This document shows positions 14,609 to 23,497 of a stretch of 41,566 nt of DNA, piece after piece. How positions within the stretch are numbered: position 1 is the first letter of the stretch; every line of letters begins with the position of its first letter. The position numbers and the translations under genes were made by a program. This DNA is from Crocinitomicaceae bacterium. Lineage in GTDB: Bacteria > Bacteroidota > Bacteroidia > Flavobacteriales_D > Crocinitomicaceae. Where the stretch lies: contig JALRJE010000053.1 of NCBI GenBank assembly GCA_023268965.1, forward strand, positions 1-41,566, read 5' to 3'. The notes beneath the pieces were generated by a model that had not been told where the DNA came from, made no database searches, and was given only the letters and a program-made list of their open reading frames with translations.

Positions 14609-16948
14609 TTACTTTACAATTTGCAAGGATTTATAAATACTTCCTTGACTCGTTTGAATAGCGACCCAATAAAACCCTGACTCCAGCTGCTTAAGCCCAA
14701 CCAAATATTCGTTTCCATTCGTAGAATGGTAGCTCAGCTCGAAGGATTGACCAAATACATTAATTAAAGCGATACTTTCCAATTGTAGTTCATCAGAAAG
14801 TGAAATTGTAAATTGATCGCTTGTCGGATTAGGATATATATTGATATCCAACGGACTGACTTCATTCAAGTCAGCCCCTGGTTCTGTGAAGGCACAAGCA
14901 CATTTATTTTTGGCTTCATTGGTCTGAACAACCGCTGGCGCTTCGTAAATGGCTTTAACCCAACAATGCTGACCACTTTGAGAAGCAGTTGCATTGCGCA
15001 GTCTTATTGTGTACCAACCGCTGTAAGATGGCGTGAATGAAAATATTCCGTTACCTGTTTGGGTAGTTGAGTCCAGAGGCAAGCAGTTTTTATCCAATAC
15101 ACCTAGGGTTAGCGGCAAATTGGCAGCACTTGGATACCACTCGAGCTGAACCTGCACGCCTTGCTTGGCATAGATGCGGCCAACCACGCGGCATTCTAAA
15201 CTATTGTCCGGGAGCTTCCCACCTTGTTGCAAAGAGTTGGCATGGCGATCACCCAAATCGTCGTTCATCTCCCATTCTTGTACTATGTTCTTGGCAGGCT
15301 TTTGGTAATTGGTACCAATACCCTGTGGGGCCCAAACACAATAACCACGACGTCCAAAATTAGCACTGCCATCGCAAGGCGGAATCGATATGTTTACTTT
15401 TCCGCCACCGTATACTGTGGTGGTAGTGCTGTTGGCTCCAGAGTAATCGACTAATACCGTACCGTCGGGCCAATTGGTCTGCACACCGTTCAGGTGCTGC
15501 CATTGGTTCCAGTTATCTGTAATACCAATAAGGGCTTTGGTACTGCGTTCAATCACTAAAGCGTCTGGTGCTTGCCAGCGCACAAAATAAGCGCCCTCTT
15601 TGAAATGTAAATTTTGATGACACCAAATTAAATTGGCAACATCGCTATCTATGGCAAGCGCGGTAGTGTCGGTAGGCAGGTGATTAAATCGATTGCCGTT
15701 GTAGCCAATCGGAAAGAGGTCCTCAAAAAAGAGCTGAGGAGCCCCATCAACAGCCAGCACTATCGCATGTGCGGCAGAATTCCTAACATCGTTTGGTTCG
15801 ATATGCGGACTCAATTCAGATCCTGTATTCCAACCCGTATAATTCCCTTGTGCAGAAAGCTGAGGCCTAAACGTATCGTGGTTATTGACAAACGGCACCG
15901 TTCTTTGTCGATTTTGTTGTTGCTGGCTGGGAATTTGACCAAGATCGTAGGCGCCATTAGAACTCACCATTGCCGACAGCGCAAAGCGCAAATTAAAATC
16001 AAATGTGCCGGCTCGGTTTTGAACGGCATCGGCCCAAGCATCGAGCTGAGCAGTGCCCCCGACCCACTCCCCAACGGCAAACATTTCTTGCCCACCACTT
16101 GCCCACATGGCACCATATTGTAAATTCCAGAGCATGTCCTCTGAAACATAACTCGGAAAATGTTTTACTGCATCTAGGCGCAAGCCATCAAAACCCACTT
16201 GCTTTTTATACCAAATGAGCCAATTACGCATGCCGTTGCGCATGTAGTCAGCGCTTTGCGTTGGATTGTGTAAAGCGTTTGAAGACAAACCGTAAGCGTT
16301 GCTTTCATAGGAAATGTCAGGACCCCAATAGGGTGAATTGATTTCATTGGTACAACACAAGTTGTTGTTATTCGGGTAAAAATTCTGCCAATTTTTGGGA
16401 AACCTACCATCTCGAGCCAAGTAATGAGCCGTACTTTCAGAACTTGCCGGCGTTTTAAAACTCACGTATCTGAAGTTTTTGTATCTGTTCGTCTGACCGT
16501 CGTCCATGGCAGCAGGGTCTTGCCCCCCAGAACCATTTGCGCTTCCAGCGTTACTCACATGATTGAGTACTAAATCTTGAATGACGTCTATGCCGTTTGC
16601 ATGCATTACAGCTACCATGCGCAAGAGTTCGTCTTTATCGCCCATACGGGTTTTGGTACTATTTTTTTGAAATTTATCACCGAGATCGTAGTGATCAAAT
16701 GGGGAGTAACCCACACTATTGGTACCTGAATTTTTGATCGTAGGAGGAATCCAGATAGCGTCTATCCCCATCTCTGCTAAGCGAGGAGCCAGCTCCGTGA
16801 GGTAATTGGCCCAACCATTAGGGTAGTTCGTATTCCAGTAGTCCCACCAGTAGGCTTGTAGCACCAACTGACGATTTGTAGGGTTCACCTGCGCAAACAA
16901 AAGACTTTGGCCTGTAAGTACCAAACACAGCAATAAAATTTTTCTCAT
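14609..16948 (-). CDS. Secreted alpha-amylase, GH13, with T9SS sorting domain
   Basis: 779 residues. A signal peptide (ending in LLFAQ) is followed by a GH13 barrel over about residues 25-460. The catalytic residues are nucleophile Asp259 (GLRLDAVKH), acid/base Glu294 (AVGEWVGG) and Asp358 (VNNHD), plus the region I histidine in LVLNH. The layout is like liquefying endo-acting alpha-amylases. After the domain C sheet come about 150 residues of unassigned beta-rich modules with a Cys pair (CACAF). The last 80 or so residues are a type A T9SS sorting domain (INIYPNPTSDQF ... SGFYWVAI ... YKSLQIVK). The enzyme should therefore be secreted or surface-bound and cut starch to oligosaccharides. It is the last gene of the maltodextrin operon, 11 nt after maltose phosphorylase. 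Confidence 0.93.
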   Translation of the reverse strand: MRKILLLCLVLTGQSLLFAQVNPTNRQLVLQAYWWDYWNTNYPNGWANYLTELAPRLAEMGIDAIWIPPTIKNSGTNSVGYSPFDHYDLGDKFQKNSTKTRMGDKDELLRMVAVMHANGIDVIQDLVLNHVSNAGSANGSGGQDPAAMDDGQTNRYKNFRYVSFKTPASSESTAHYLARDGRFPKNWQNFYPNNNNLCCTNEINSPYWGPDISYESNAYGLSSNALHNPTQSADYMRNGMRNWLIWYKKQVGFDGLRLDAVKHFPSYVSEDMLWNLQYGAMWASGGQEMFAVGEWVGGTAQLDAWADAVQNRAGTFDFNLRFALSAMVSSNGAYDLGQIPSQQQQNRQRTVPFVNNHDTFRPQLSAQGNYTGWNTGSELSPHIEPNDVRNSAAHAIVLAVDGAPQLFFEDLFPIGYNGNRFNHLPTDTTALAIDSDVANLIWCHQNLHFKEGAYFVRWQAPDALVIERSTKALIGITDNWNQWQHLNGVQTNWPDGTVLVDYSGANSTTTTVYGGGKVNISIPPCDGSANFGRRGYCVWAPQGIGTNYQKPAKNIVQEWEMNDDLGDRHANSLQQGGKLPDNSLECRVVGRIYAKQGVQVQLEWYPSAANLPLTLGVLDKNCLPLDSTTQTGNGIFSFTPSYSGWYTIRLRNATASQSGQHCWVKAIYEAPAVVQTNEAKNKCACAFTEPGADLNEVSPLDINIYPNPTSDQFTISLSDELQLESIALINVFGQSFELSYHSTNGNEYLVGLKQLESGFYWVAIQTSQGSIYKSLQIVK

Positions 16949-16959
16949 AACAACCTGAA

Positions 16960-19242
16960 TTACTTCAGTGCTGATTCATGCGTGGCTCCGGCCTCAATTG
17001 CTATGGTGGCACCCGCTACATCGCAAGAAATCTGCGCTGAACCTAAATTAGTAATCTTTACTTTATTTGCAGTAATCGCTATAGCTAATGGTTGATTTCG
17101 ATAGCGAATTTGAAAGGAATAACTTTTCCAAGATTGGGGAATTTGTGGGTCTATTGCCAAACTATTTTCATAGACACGAACACCCGCTAATCCTTCTACA
17201 ACGGACATCCAAGTACCTGCCATAGAGGTGATGTGCAAGCCTTCGTCAGCTTCATGGTTGTAATCATCGAGGTCAAGTCTACTCGTTCTTAAGTACAGTT
17301 CAAGTGCTTTATCGAGACGTTTGATTTTGGCAGCCAAAATAACGTGAACACAAGGCGAAAGCGAAGATTCATGAACGGTTTTGGGCTCGTAAAAATCAAA
17401 GTTTTCACGGATAATCTCCTCTGAAAAATGGTCTTCAAACAAGTATAGGCCCTGAAGTACATCAGCTTGTTTAATAAATATCGAACGCAAAATACGATCC
17501 CAAGACCAATGCTGGTTAATTGGGCGCTCAGCAGCCGGAATGTCTGTGGCATTGAGCTGCTCCTTATCCATGAAGCCATCTTGTTGCAAAAAGATATTGG
17601 TGTCTTCGAGTTGTGGAAAATATACGTTTTCGACGATGTGCTGAAACTTGTCTATTTCTTTCTTCGTCAATTTTTCAGGTAGGTCATTTTGAACAGCAGC
17701 ATTCACTTCCAAACAATAGTCAATACACCAACGGGCTATGTAGTTGGTATACCAATTGTTATTGACATTATTTTCGTATTCATTCGGACCCGTTACGCCA
17801 AGCATAACATAGGCTTGTTTGGCTTCGGACCAATTGAATCGTTGTGCCCAAAAACGCGCAATACCGGCAAGAACCGGCAACCCGTAGGTTTCTAAATAAG
17901 CGGTATCGCCTGTATGACGGATATAGTTAAAAATACCAAAAGCAATAGCACCATTGCGGTGAATTTCCTCAAAGGTAATCTCCCACTCGTTGTGGCACTC
18001 CTCGCCGTTCATAGTGACCATAGGATACAATGCCGCACCGTCTTTGAATCCTAGTTTTTCTGCGTTTTCAATGGCCCTGTCGAGGTGTTTGTAACGGTAT
18101 ATCAATAGTTGCCGTGCCACCTGTGGATCGGCTGTTTTGAGGTAAAATGGCAAACAATAAGCTTCTGTATCCCAGTAGGTAGCGCCCCCGTATTTTTCAC
18201 CGGTAAAACCTTTCGGACCGATGTTTAACTTGGCATTTTTACCTGTATATGTTTGGTATAAATGAAAAATATTGAAGCGAATGCCTTGCTGTGCTGCGTC
18301 ATCCCCTTCAATAAGAATATCGGCACTGCTCCAAATGGATGCCCATGCGGCCTCGTGCTCTGAACGCAAGACATCAAAGCCAGATGTATAAGCGTCGCGC
18401 ACACGCTTGATAGCTTTTGCGGAGAGTTCAAACTCGGAATGATTAATTGTTGAGGTTACTGCAACATATTTTTTGAGGATAAATCGCACCCCTTGCTCTA
18501 AGTAATGCTCAAAATTATTTTCGACATAGAAGTCGCGCTGAAGGATATTGGGATGAATGGTTAGCAGTTCTTGCTCGCGCCAAAAACTAAAGCGCATAGC
18601 TGTGGCCACACAGAAATCAGTTTTTTTAGTTCGGGTGCACAAGATTCCTTTCTGGAGGTCTACTTTGCGGGAATCTTCTAACCAAAAGAATTCGTCGTAA
18701 TTGGAATCGTGATTGCTGACCTTTCCGTCGAGATACGGCGTGAATTTCACATTTCCGCTAAAATTTAGTGGGGTTACTGAGTAAGAAATAGCTGCAATTT
18801 CTTCTCGAGCCATAGAGCAAAAGCGGATGCTTTCGATCTCGACTTCTTTACCACTGCCAAACACTACTCTAAACGTTCGTTTGAGTAGGCCCGTTTGCAT
18901 GTCCAGCTCTCTATGAAAATACTTGATTTGTTGAACATTTAGGTCTAACAGTTCGCCATCGATGCTGATGTCAATACCAATCCAGTTTGTTGAATTCAAC
19001 ACCTTTGCAAAATATTCCGGATAACCGTTTTTCCACCAACCTACTCGTGTTTTGTCAGGGTAATAAACACCTCCTATGTAGCTGCCCTGTAAAGATGGGC
19101 CGCTGTATTGTTCTTCAAAATTTGCACGCTGCCCAAAAGACCCATTTCCTATACTGAAAATACTTTCTGCTTGTTGTTGTTTATTCGGGTCAAATTTGCT
19201 TTCAATGATCTTCCAAGGATCAATTTCAAATAAATTATGCAT
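16960..19242 (-). CDS. Maltose phosphorylase, glycoside hydrolase family 65
   Basis: 760 residues, the typical length of GH65 phosphorylases. It has an N-terminal beta-sandwich (IGNGSFGQRANFEE near residue 31), a (alpha/alpha)6 barrel, and the catalytic acid Glu488 in VTGPNEYENNV, matching Glu487 of the Lactobacillus brevis enzyme. No signal peptide is present, so it is cytoplasmic. The reaction is maltose plus phosphate to glucose plus beta-D-glucose-1-phosphate. Trehalose or kojibiose phosphorylases share the family, but the adjacent pgmB and amylases favour maltose. The start overlaps the pgmB stop by 8 nt, implying coupled translation. Confidence 0.92.
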   Translation of the reverse strand: MHNLFEIDPWKIIESKFDPNKQQQAESIFSIGNGSFGQRANFEEQYSGPSLQGSYIGGVYYPDKTRVGWWKNGYPEYFAKVLNSTNWIGIDISIDGELLDLNVQQIKYFHRELDMQTGLLKRTFRVVFGSGKEVEIESIRFCSMAREEIAAISYSVTPLNFSGNVKFTPYLDGKVSNHDSNYDEFFWLEDSRKVDLQKGILCTRTKKTDFCVATAMRFSFWREQELLTIHPNILQRDFYVENNFEHYLEQGVRFILKKYVAVTSTINHSEFELSAKAIKRVRDAYTSGFDVLRSEHEAAWASIWSSADILIEGDDAAQQGIRFNIFHLYQTYTGKNAKLNIGPKGFTGEKYGGATYWDTEAYCLPFYLKTADPQVARQLLIYRYKHLDRAIENAEKLGFKDGAALYPMVTMNGEECHNEWEITFEEIHRNGAIAFGIFNYIRHTGDTAYLETYGLPVLAGIARFWAQRFNWSEAKQAYVMLGVTGPNEYENNVNNNWYTNYIARWCIDYCLEVNAAVQNDLPEKLTKKEIDKFQHIVENVYFPQLEDTNIFLQQDGFMDKEQLNATDIPAAERPINQHWSWDRILRSIFIKQADVLQGLYLFEDHFSEEIIRENFDFYEPKTVHESSLSPCVHVILAAKIKRLDKALELYLRTSRLDLDDYNHEADEGLHITSMAGTWMSVVEGLAGVRVYENSLAIDPQIPQSWKSYSFQIRYRNQPLAIAITANKVKITNLGSAQISCDVAGATIAIEAGATHESALK

Positions 19243-19879
19243 ATTGCTCTACTCTAAATTCGGTCAAATCGTTCAAATAAATATCTGCTTGTGCAGCAAT
19301 GTGCGGATTACCCACGCCAACGGCAGTAAAACCACCTGCTTTTGCGGCGGCTATTCCCGAGGCTGCATCTTCAAAAACCAAACACGCCGATGGATGCAAA
19401 CCAAGTGCTTTTGCACCATTTAAAAACACTTCCGGGTGCGGCTTTGGATCTTTCACACCATTTCCATCAATAACCACTTCAAAATACTGGCTGATATCGA
19501 GTTTATCCAAAATAAAATTGGCATTCTTACTCGAAGAGCCAACCCCTAAAAGGATTCCCTTATTTTTAGCCGCTTTGAGTAAAGAAAGAACCCCGGGTAA
19601 TAAGTGCGCTTGATTTAAGGACAGAATGGAGTCCAGATAAAAGTCATTCTTGCTTTTTAATAAGGCTTCAAATTCGGAGTCAGAAATAGTCTTATTTCCT
19701 AGTTCAAGAATTAATTGGAGAGAATCTGCCCTACTCACGCCTTTTAAGCGTTCGTTCTCTTTTTCTGTAAATGCAATGTCTAAGGAATGTGCACAGCGCT
19801 GCCATGCTAAAAAATGATTGTGTTCTGTACTGACCAAGACGCCGTCGAGGTCGAATAAAAAGGCTTTTTTCTTATCCAC
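19235..19879 (-). CDS. pgmB: Beta-phosphoglucomutase
   Basis: 214 residues, a HAD-superfamily subclass I enzyme. FDLDGVLVST gives nucleophile Asp10 and acid/base Asp12. LKGVSRADSL is the cap-domain signature of beta-phosphoglucomutases, GSSS is motif II, and KDPKPHPE plus FEDAASGI are motifs III and IV. It converts beta-glucose-1-phosphate from maltose phosphorylase into glucose-6-phosphate in the cytoplasm. The gene overlaps both neighbours by 8 nt (the transporter stop at 19872-19879 and the GH65 start at 19235-19242). The pgmB-GH65 pair is a standard marker of phosphorolytic maltose use. Confidence 0.94.
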   Translation of the reverse strand: MDKKKAFLFDLDGVLVSTEHNHFLAWQRCAHSLDIAFTEKENERLKGVSRADSLQLILELGNKTISDSEFEALLKSKNDFYLDSILSLNQAHLLPGVLSLLKAAKNKGILLGVGSSSKNANFILDKLDISQYFEVVIDGNGVKDPKPHPEVFLNGAKALGLHPSACLVFEDAASGIAAAKAGGFTAVGVGNPHIAAQADIYLNDLTEFRVEQYA

Positions 19880-21221
19880 GTGTAATTCGCTTGTCAGTCA
19901 AAATCAAGTTAAGTAAGCCTGCTATCACCAACGAGGTGCCTGCTAAAAGCATTGGGGCTATTGGGCCCGATCCAAATAATTTTGAAAGTGCGTTGACGCC
20001 ACCAAGTGCTGCGATGATTTGTGGAATCACGATAAACATATTGAAAAGGCCCATCATGAGCCCCATTTTGTTTTCATCTACGGTGCTCGAAAGCATGGCG
20101 TAAGGCATAGATAAAATACTACCCCAAGCAAAACCAATGAGCGCAAAACACAACCAAAGGTACGCTGGGCTTGGAATAAAGGCCATCAGTATAAAACCAA
20201 AACCGCCGGCTACCAATGAAGTCAAATGGATCCATTTGCGGTTGACACTGAACTTAGCGGCATAGAAAGTGAGTGCAAGTGCAAAAAGCATAGAGGTAAG
20301 CCCGTAAATGCCCATATTGGAGCCAACTGAATCAGCTGCAACTTGAAAAGACTTGTTCATCTGTTCGTAGGCAATAGGATCTGAATTTAGGAGTGCGTTG
20401 GATGGCGATGGTGCTTTGAATAAATGAGCAGTAAGAGCAGGTGTCGCCATGCTCCACATCGTAAAGAATGAAAACCAGCTAAAAAATTGAATTAGGCCTA
20501 ACTTGAGCATCGTTGGAGACATGCTTGACACTGAACTCCAAAAATCTTTGATAAAATTGGTTTTTTTCTTTTCTTTATGAAAAGCTTCTTCATCGGATGG
20601 CGGATACTCTTCGGTGGTGAAAATGGTGTATAAGATACTTCCAAGAAAAACAACGGCCCCAATAGCAAAGGCAACTTTGACGTTCATCGGGATTCCTTTG
20701 GCAGTAGCCTCGTCATTGAAGCCGAGCTGAGAAACCATCCAAGGCAAATTGGAAGCTACCCATGTGCCTATTCCAATAATGAGTGTCTGAAGTACAAAAC
20801 CATAAGAACGTTGAGATTCGGGAAGTTTGTCAGCAACTAAGGCACGGAAAGGCTCCATACTGATGTTGATCGAGGCATCGAGAATCCATAAAAAACCAGC
20901 AGCTACCCAAAGCGTTGGCGAATACGGAACAAAGAACAAAGCCAAAGAACTTAAAATGGCTCCAATTAAAAAATAAGGTTTTCGGCGGCCAAAGCGAACA
21001 GACCAAGTGCGATCCGATAAGAAACCGATAATAGGCTGAACAATCAAGCCCGTAAGTGGGGCGGCAATCCAAAGGCCTGGAATATCTTCTGGCGCCGCGC
21101 CAAGCGTTTGAAAGATACGAGACATGTAGCCACCTTGTAAAGCAAAACCAAATTGAATACCCATGAAGCCAAAGCTCATGTTCCAAATTTGCCAAAACGA
21201 GAGTGTGGGTTTAGTTTGCAT
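19872..21221 (-). CDS. MFS sugar transporter, probable maltose/H+ symporter
   Basis: 449 residues with about 12 transmembrane segments. The major facilitator signature FLSDRTWSVRFGRRKPYFLIG lies after the second helix, and this extended RxGRRxP form is typical of the GPH/SUC/SLC45-like sugar symporters rather than drug exporters. A charged loop (EEAFHKEKKKTN) lies in the middle. It sits between an amylase and pgmB and overlaps pgmB, so its cargo is most likely maltose or short maltodextrins entering for phosphorolysis. The substrate is inferred from context only. Confidence 0.88.
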   Translation of the reverse strand: MQTKPTLSFWQIWNMSFGFMGIQFGFALQGGYMSRIFQTLGAAPEDIPGLWIAAPLTGLIVQPIIGFLSDRTWSVRFGRRKPYFLIGAILSSLALFFVPYSPTLWVAAGFLWILDASINISMEPFRALVADKLPESQRSYGFVLQTLIIGIGTWVASNLPWMVSQLGFNDEATAKGIPMNVKVAFAIGAVVFLGSILYTIFTTEEYPPSDEEAFHKEKKKTNFIKDFWSSVSSMSPTMLKLGLIQFFSWFSFFTMWSMATPALTAHLFKAPSPSNALLNSDPIAYEQMNKSFQVAADSVGSNMGIYGLTSMLFALALTFYAAKFSVNRKWIHLTSLVAGGFGFILMAFIPSPAYLWLCFALIGFAWGSILSMPYAMLSSTVDENKMGLMMGLFNMFIVIPQIIAALGGVNALSKLFGSGPIAPMLLAGTSLVIAGLLNLILTDKRITRG

Positions 21222-21239
21222 GACTCAAAAGACTAGATG

Positions 21240-22559
21240 TTATCGGACATAAACCGCATAGCCCCAAGGAGCTATTGATAGGTTTTCTTTATCCTTAAGT
21301 ACTTGCATCTTTTGAGTGAAAAGATTGGTATAACTTCCTGCTGCAGCTGCGGGTAAAGCAATTTTTTTGCTTTGGCTACTTAAATTCAAAACTACCAAAA
21401 CTTTCGAATCATTGCGTTCACGGGTGTAGATGAGCACATCGGTTTGTTCCGGAGTCGATAAAAATTTAGGCGCAACCTGGCCTTCTCCTACGTAAAGCGC
21501 CTCATTTTTTTGATGCAGTTTCAAGAGTTGGGTGTAGAAATCGACAAGATCCATTTTTTCCCAATTGATGCTGTCTTTGTCAAAAAATTTAAGGCGACGG
21601 TCTAGGGAAGTTTCTTGGCCGTTGTAGACCAATGGCATTCCGTGGATGGTAGCAGCCAAAACAGCCATGGCAAAACGCGCTTCTCCCATGCGCTCCATTT
21701 CGGTTCCATTCCAGGAATTTTCATCGTGGTTAGAGGTGAAATGCATCTGAAATGCATGCGATGGAAGCTCTGTTTTTCCAAAATAGGCTTGGATATCAGC
21801 AGCATTTTTTTTGCCTTTTGCTACGTCGTTCATGATGTGATGAAACTCCCATCCATAGGTCATTTCGAATGCACTATACAATTCGTTTCCTTCGGCCTCG
21901 GCAAGCATAAAAACAGGCTTAATTTGATTGAGTGCCTCTCTTGCATTATTCCAAAAATCCATAGGCACCCATCCTGCTACATCGCAGCGGTAACCATCAA
22001 TATCAAAATCTCTGACCCAATAAGACATGCATTCTATCATTTCTGACCTAAGATCTTCATTGTCATAGTTGAGGTCTGCGACATCCCACCAATCTGTACC
22101 GATAGTGGGTTGCACTTTACCCATTGAATCGAGCGTATACCAATCGAGTCTTCCTTCTTCAATCCAAAGATGATCAGGTGAGGTATGGTTGGCTACCCAG
22201 TCAATAATGATTTTCATGCCTAATTTGTGCGCCGCGGTTACCAAATTTTGAAAGTCTTGGTGGGTACCAAATTCAGGGTTGATACCGCGGTAATCGCGAA
22301 CTGCATAGTAACTACCAAGACTACCCTTGCGATTGAGTTCACCAATAGGATGAATGGGCATAAGCCATAGGATATCAACTCCCATTGCTTTCAAACGAGG
22401 TAATTCTTTTTCAAATGCTGCGAAGGTTCCTTCCGGCGTGAACTGACGTACATTGACTTCGTATATCGTTGCATTACTAACCCACTCAGGAGTTTTGACT
22501 TGTGCATGGATAGCGAAAACAAAGAGACTAATAAAGAAGGTGCAAATTAACTTTTTCAT
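21240..22559 (-). CDS. Periplasmic/secreted alpha-amylase family protein, GH13
   Basis: 439 residues. A signal peptide (ending in FAIHAQ) is followed by a compact GH13 catalytic domain with nucleophile Asp193 (DGYRCDVAG), acid/base Glu221 (MLAEAEG) and Asp279 (TSNHDEN), and WVANHTS as region I. There is a short C-terminal sheet and no T9SS sorting domain, so it probably stays in the periplasm or outer membrane and releases maltose or glucose from imported dextrins. This gives the operon two differently placed GH13 enzymes. It starts 2 nt after the kinase gene. Confidence 0.92.
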   Translation of the reverse strand: MKKLICTFFISLFVFAIHAQVKTPEWVSNATIYEVNVRQFTPEGTFAAFEKELPRLKAMGVDILWLMPIHPIGELNRKGSLGSYYAVRDYRGINPEFGTHQDFQNLVTAAHKLGMKIIIDWVANHTSPDHLWIEEGRLDWYTLDSMGKVQPTIGTDWWDVADLNYDNEDLRSEMIECMSYWVRDFDIDGYRCDVAGWVPMDFWNNAREALNQIKPVFMLAEAEGNELYSAFEMTYGWEFHHIMNDVAKGKKNAADIQAYFGKTELPSHAFQMHFTSNHDENSWNGTEMERMGEARFAMAVLAATIHGMPLVYNGQETSLDRRLKFFDKDSINWEKMDLVDFYTQLLKLHQKNEALYVGEGQVAPKFLSTPEQTDVLIYTRERNDSKVLVVLNLSSQSKKIALPAAAAGSYTNLFTQKMQVLKDKENLSIAPWGYAVYVR

Positions 22560-22561
22560 TG

Positions 22562-23425
22562 TTAAGCAATTACTGTTTTCAAAATATACTTTAAATGATA
22601 ATCCACTAGGCCGAGTACGGGCTTTTGTACAATTGAAGCAATTTGTATGCCGAGCTCTGCCGCTGCTTTATCGAGTTCTTTTTCAAAAATTTTTGACAAG
22701 GAACCTACAAAATGGACCTCTGTTTCTTGATAGTTATCATAGCAACAAACATGCACTTGCATAAAATGCTTCAATCCTTTGTAAACCATTTCAGAGAAAA
22801 ATACATTTTCTTTATGCTTTGCAATAAACGGCATAAACGACGCGATGAAAACATTGGCATTGGGCTCTCTGTAGACACGATCTACAACGATGTCTTTGTC
22901 AAGTTGATAAGTTGCGATGAAGTCTGCTTCAATATCGGCAGGTAAATGGTGATATAAAAACGAAGAGAGCAATTGCTTGCCAAAATAACTTCCGCTGCCT
23001 TCGTCACCGAGTACATACCCAAGCGCCGGAACTTCTTCAAGTAAATTTTGACCATCAAAATAACAAGAATTACTGCCTGTTCCTATGATACAAGAAATTC
23101 CAGGCTTGCCGTTATAGGTTGCATAAGCACAAGCCAATAAATCATGTTCGACCATAATAGAGGAATCGGGGAAGATACGACGTAGACCTTCTTCTACTAT
23201 TTGGTTGAGTTCAGGACTTGAACAGCCTGCTCCATAAAAATAAATACCTTTGATGCTTGGAGCAAGGTGCATAATGTCTGTGTTTTTCTTCAACTCAGCC
23301 TCAATAATGTCAGCAGAGTGAAAATATGGATTGAAGCCTATTGTTGAAAAAAAACTTTGGTTATTTTTGTTGTCTACTAATACCCAATCGCTTTTGGTAG
23401 AGCCACTTTCAATAATGAAATACAT
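22562..23425 (-). CDS. BadF/BadG-family sugar kinase (annotated elsewhere as N-acetylglucosamine kinase)
   Basis: 287 residues. The ASKHA-fold phosphate loops are visible: ESGSTKSDWVLVD near the N-terminus, YFYGAGC (about residue 70), CIIGTGSNSC (about 113-121) and LGDEGSGSYFG (about 140). This matches the BadF/BadG/BcrA group that includes N-acetylglucosamine kinases. No signal peptide is present. As first gene of a maltodextrin operon whose phosphorylase releases one free glucose per maltose, it could act as the glucokinase; this is inference, since GlcNAc kinase is the usual label. It is preceded by the minus-strand promoter at 23473-23480 and leads the operon. Confidence 0.88.
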   Translation of the reverse strand: MYFIIESGSTKSDWVLVDNKNNQSFFSTIGFNPYFHSADIIEAELKKNTDIMHLAPSIKGIYFYGAGCSSPELNQIVEEGLRRIFPDSSIMVEHDLLACAYATYNGKPGISCIIGTGSNSCYFDGQNLLEEVPALGYVLGDEGSGSYFGKQLLSSFLYHHLPADIEADFIATYQLDKDIVVDRVYREPNANVFIASFMPFIAKHKENVFFSEMVYKGLKHFMQVHVCCYDNYQETEVHFVGSLSKIFEKELDKAAAELGIQIASIVQKPVLGLVDYHLKYILKTVIA

Positions 23426-23446
23426 AATTTGTTCTAGAGTGAATGA

Positions 23447-23454
23447 TAGCTTTG
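23447..23454 (+). promoter_or_regulatory. -7 box of the Nudix-like regulator gene
   Basis: TAGCTTTG is a perfect TAnnTTTG match. TTTG lies 15 nt upstream, slightly short of usual spacing. It faces the operon promoter rather than pointing away from it, so the two transcripts would overlap for a few bases. Confidence 0.5.
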
Positions 23455-23468
23455 TGTCAATTTTACAC
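23454..23468. promoter_or_regulatory. Possible operator palindrome between the facing promoters
   Basis: GTGT-N7-ACAC (23454-23468) lies between the two -7 boxes and covers both predicted transcription starts. The arms are only 4 bp, so an operator for the adjacent regulator is a suggestion from position. Confidence 0.3.
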
Positions 23469-23472
23469 TATC

Positions 23473-23480
23473 CAAATATA
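23473..23480 (-). promoter_or_regulatory. -7 box of the maltodextrin operon
   Basis: Minus-strand TATATTTG is a perfect TAnnTTTG match, 47 nt before the kinase ATG. No convincing TTG is seen 17-19 nt upstream, which would fit an activator-dependent promoter. Confidence 0.5.
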
Positions 23481-23497
23481 TAGATAATACTTAATAC

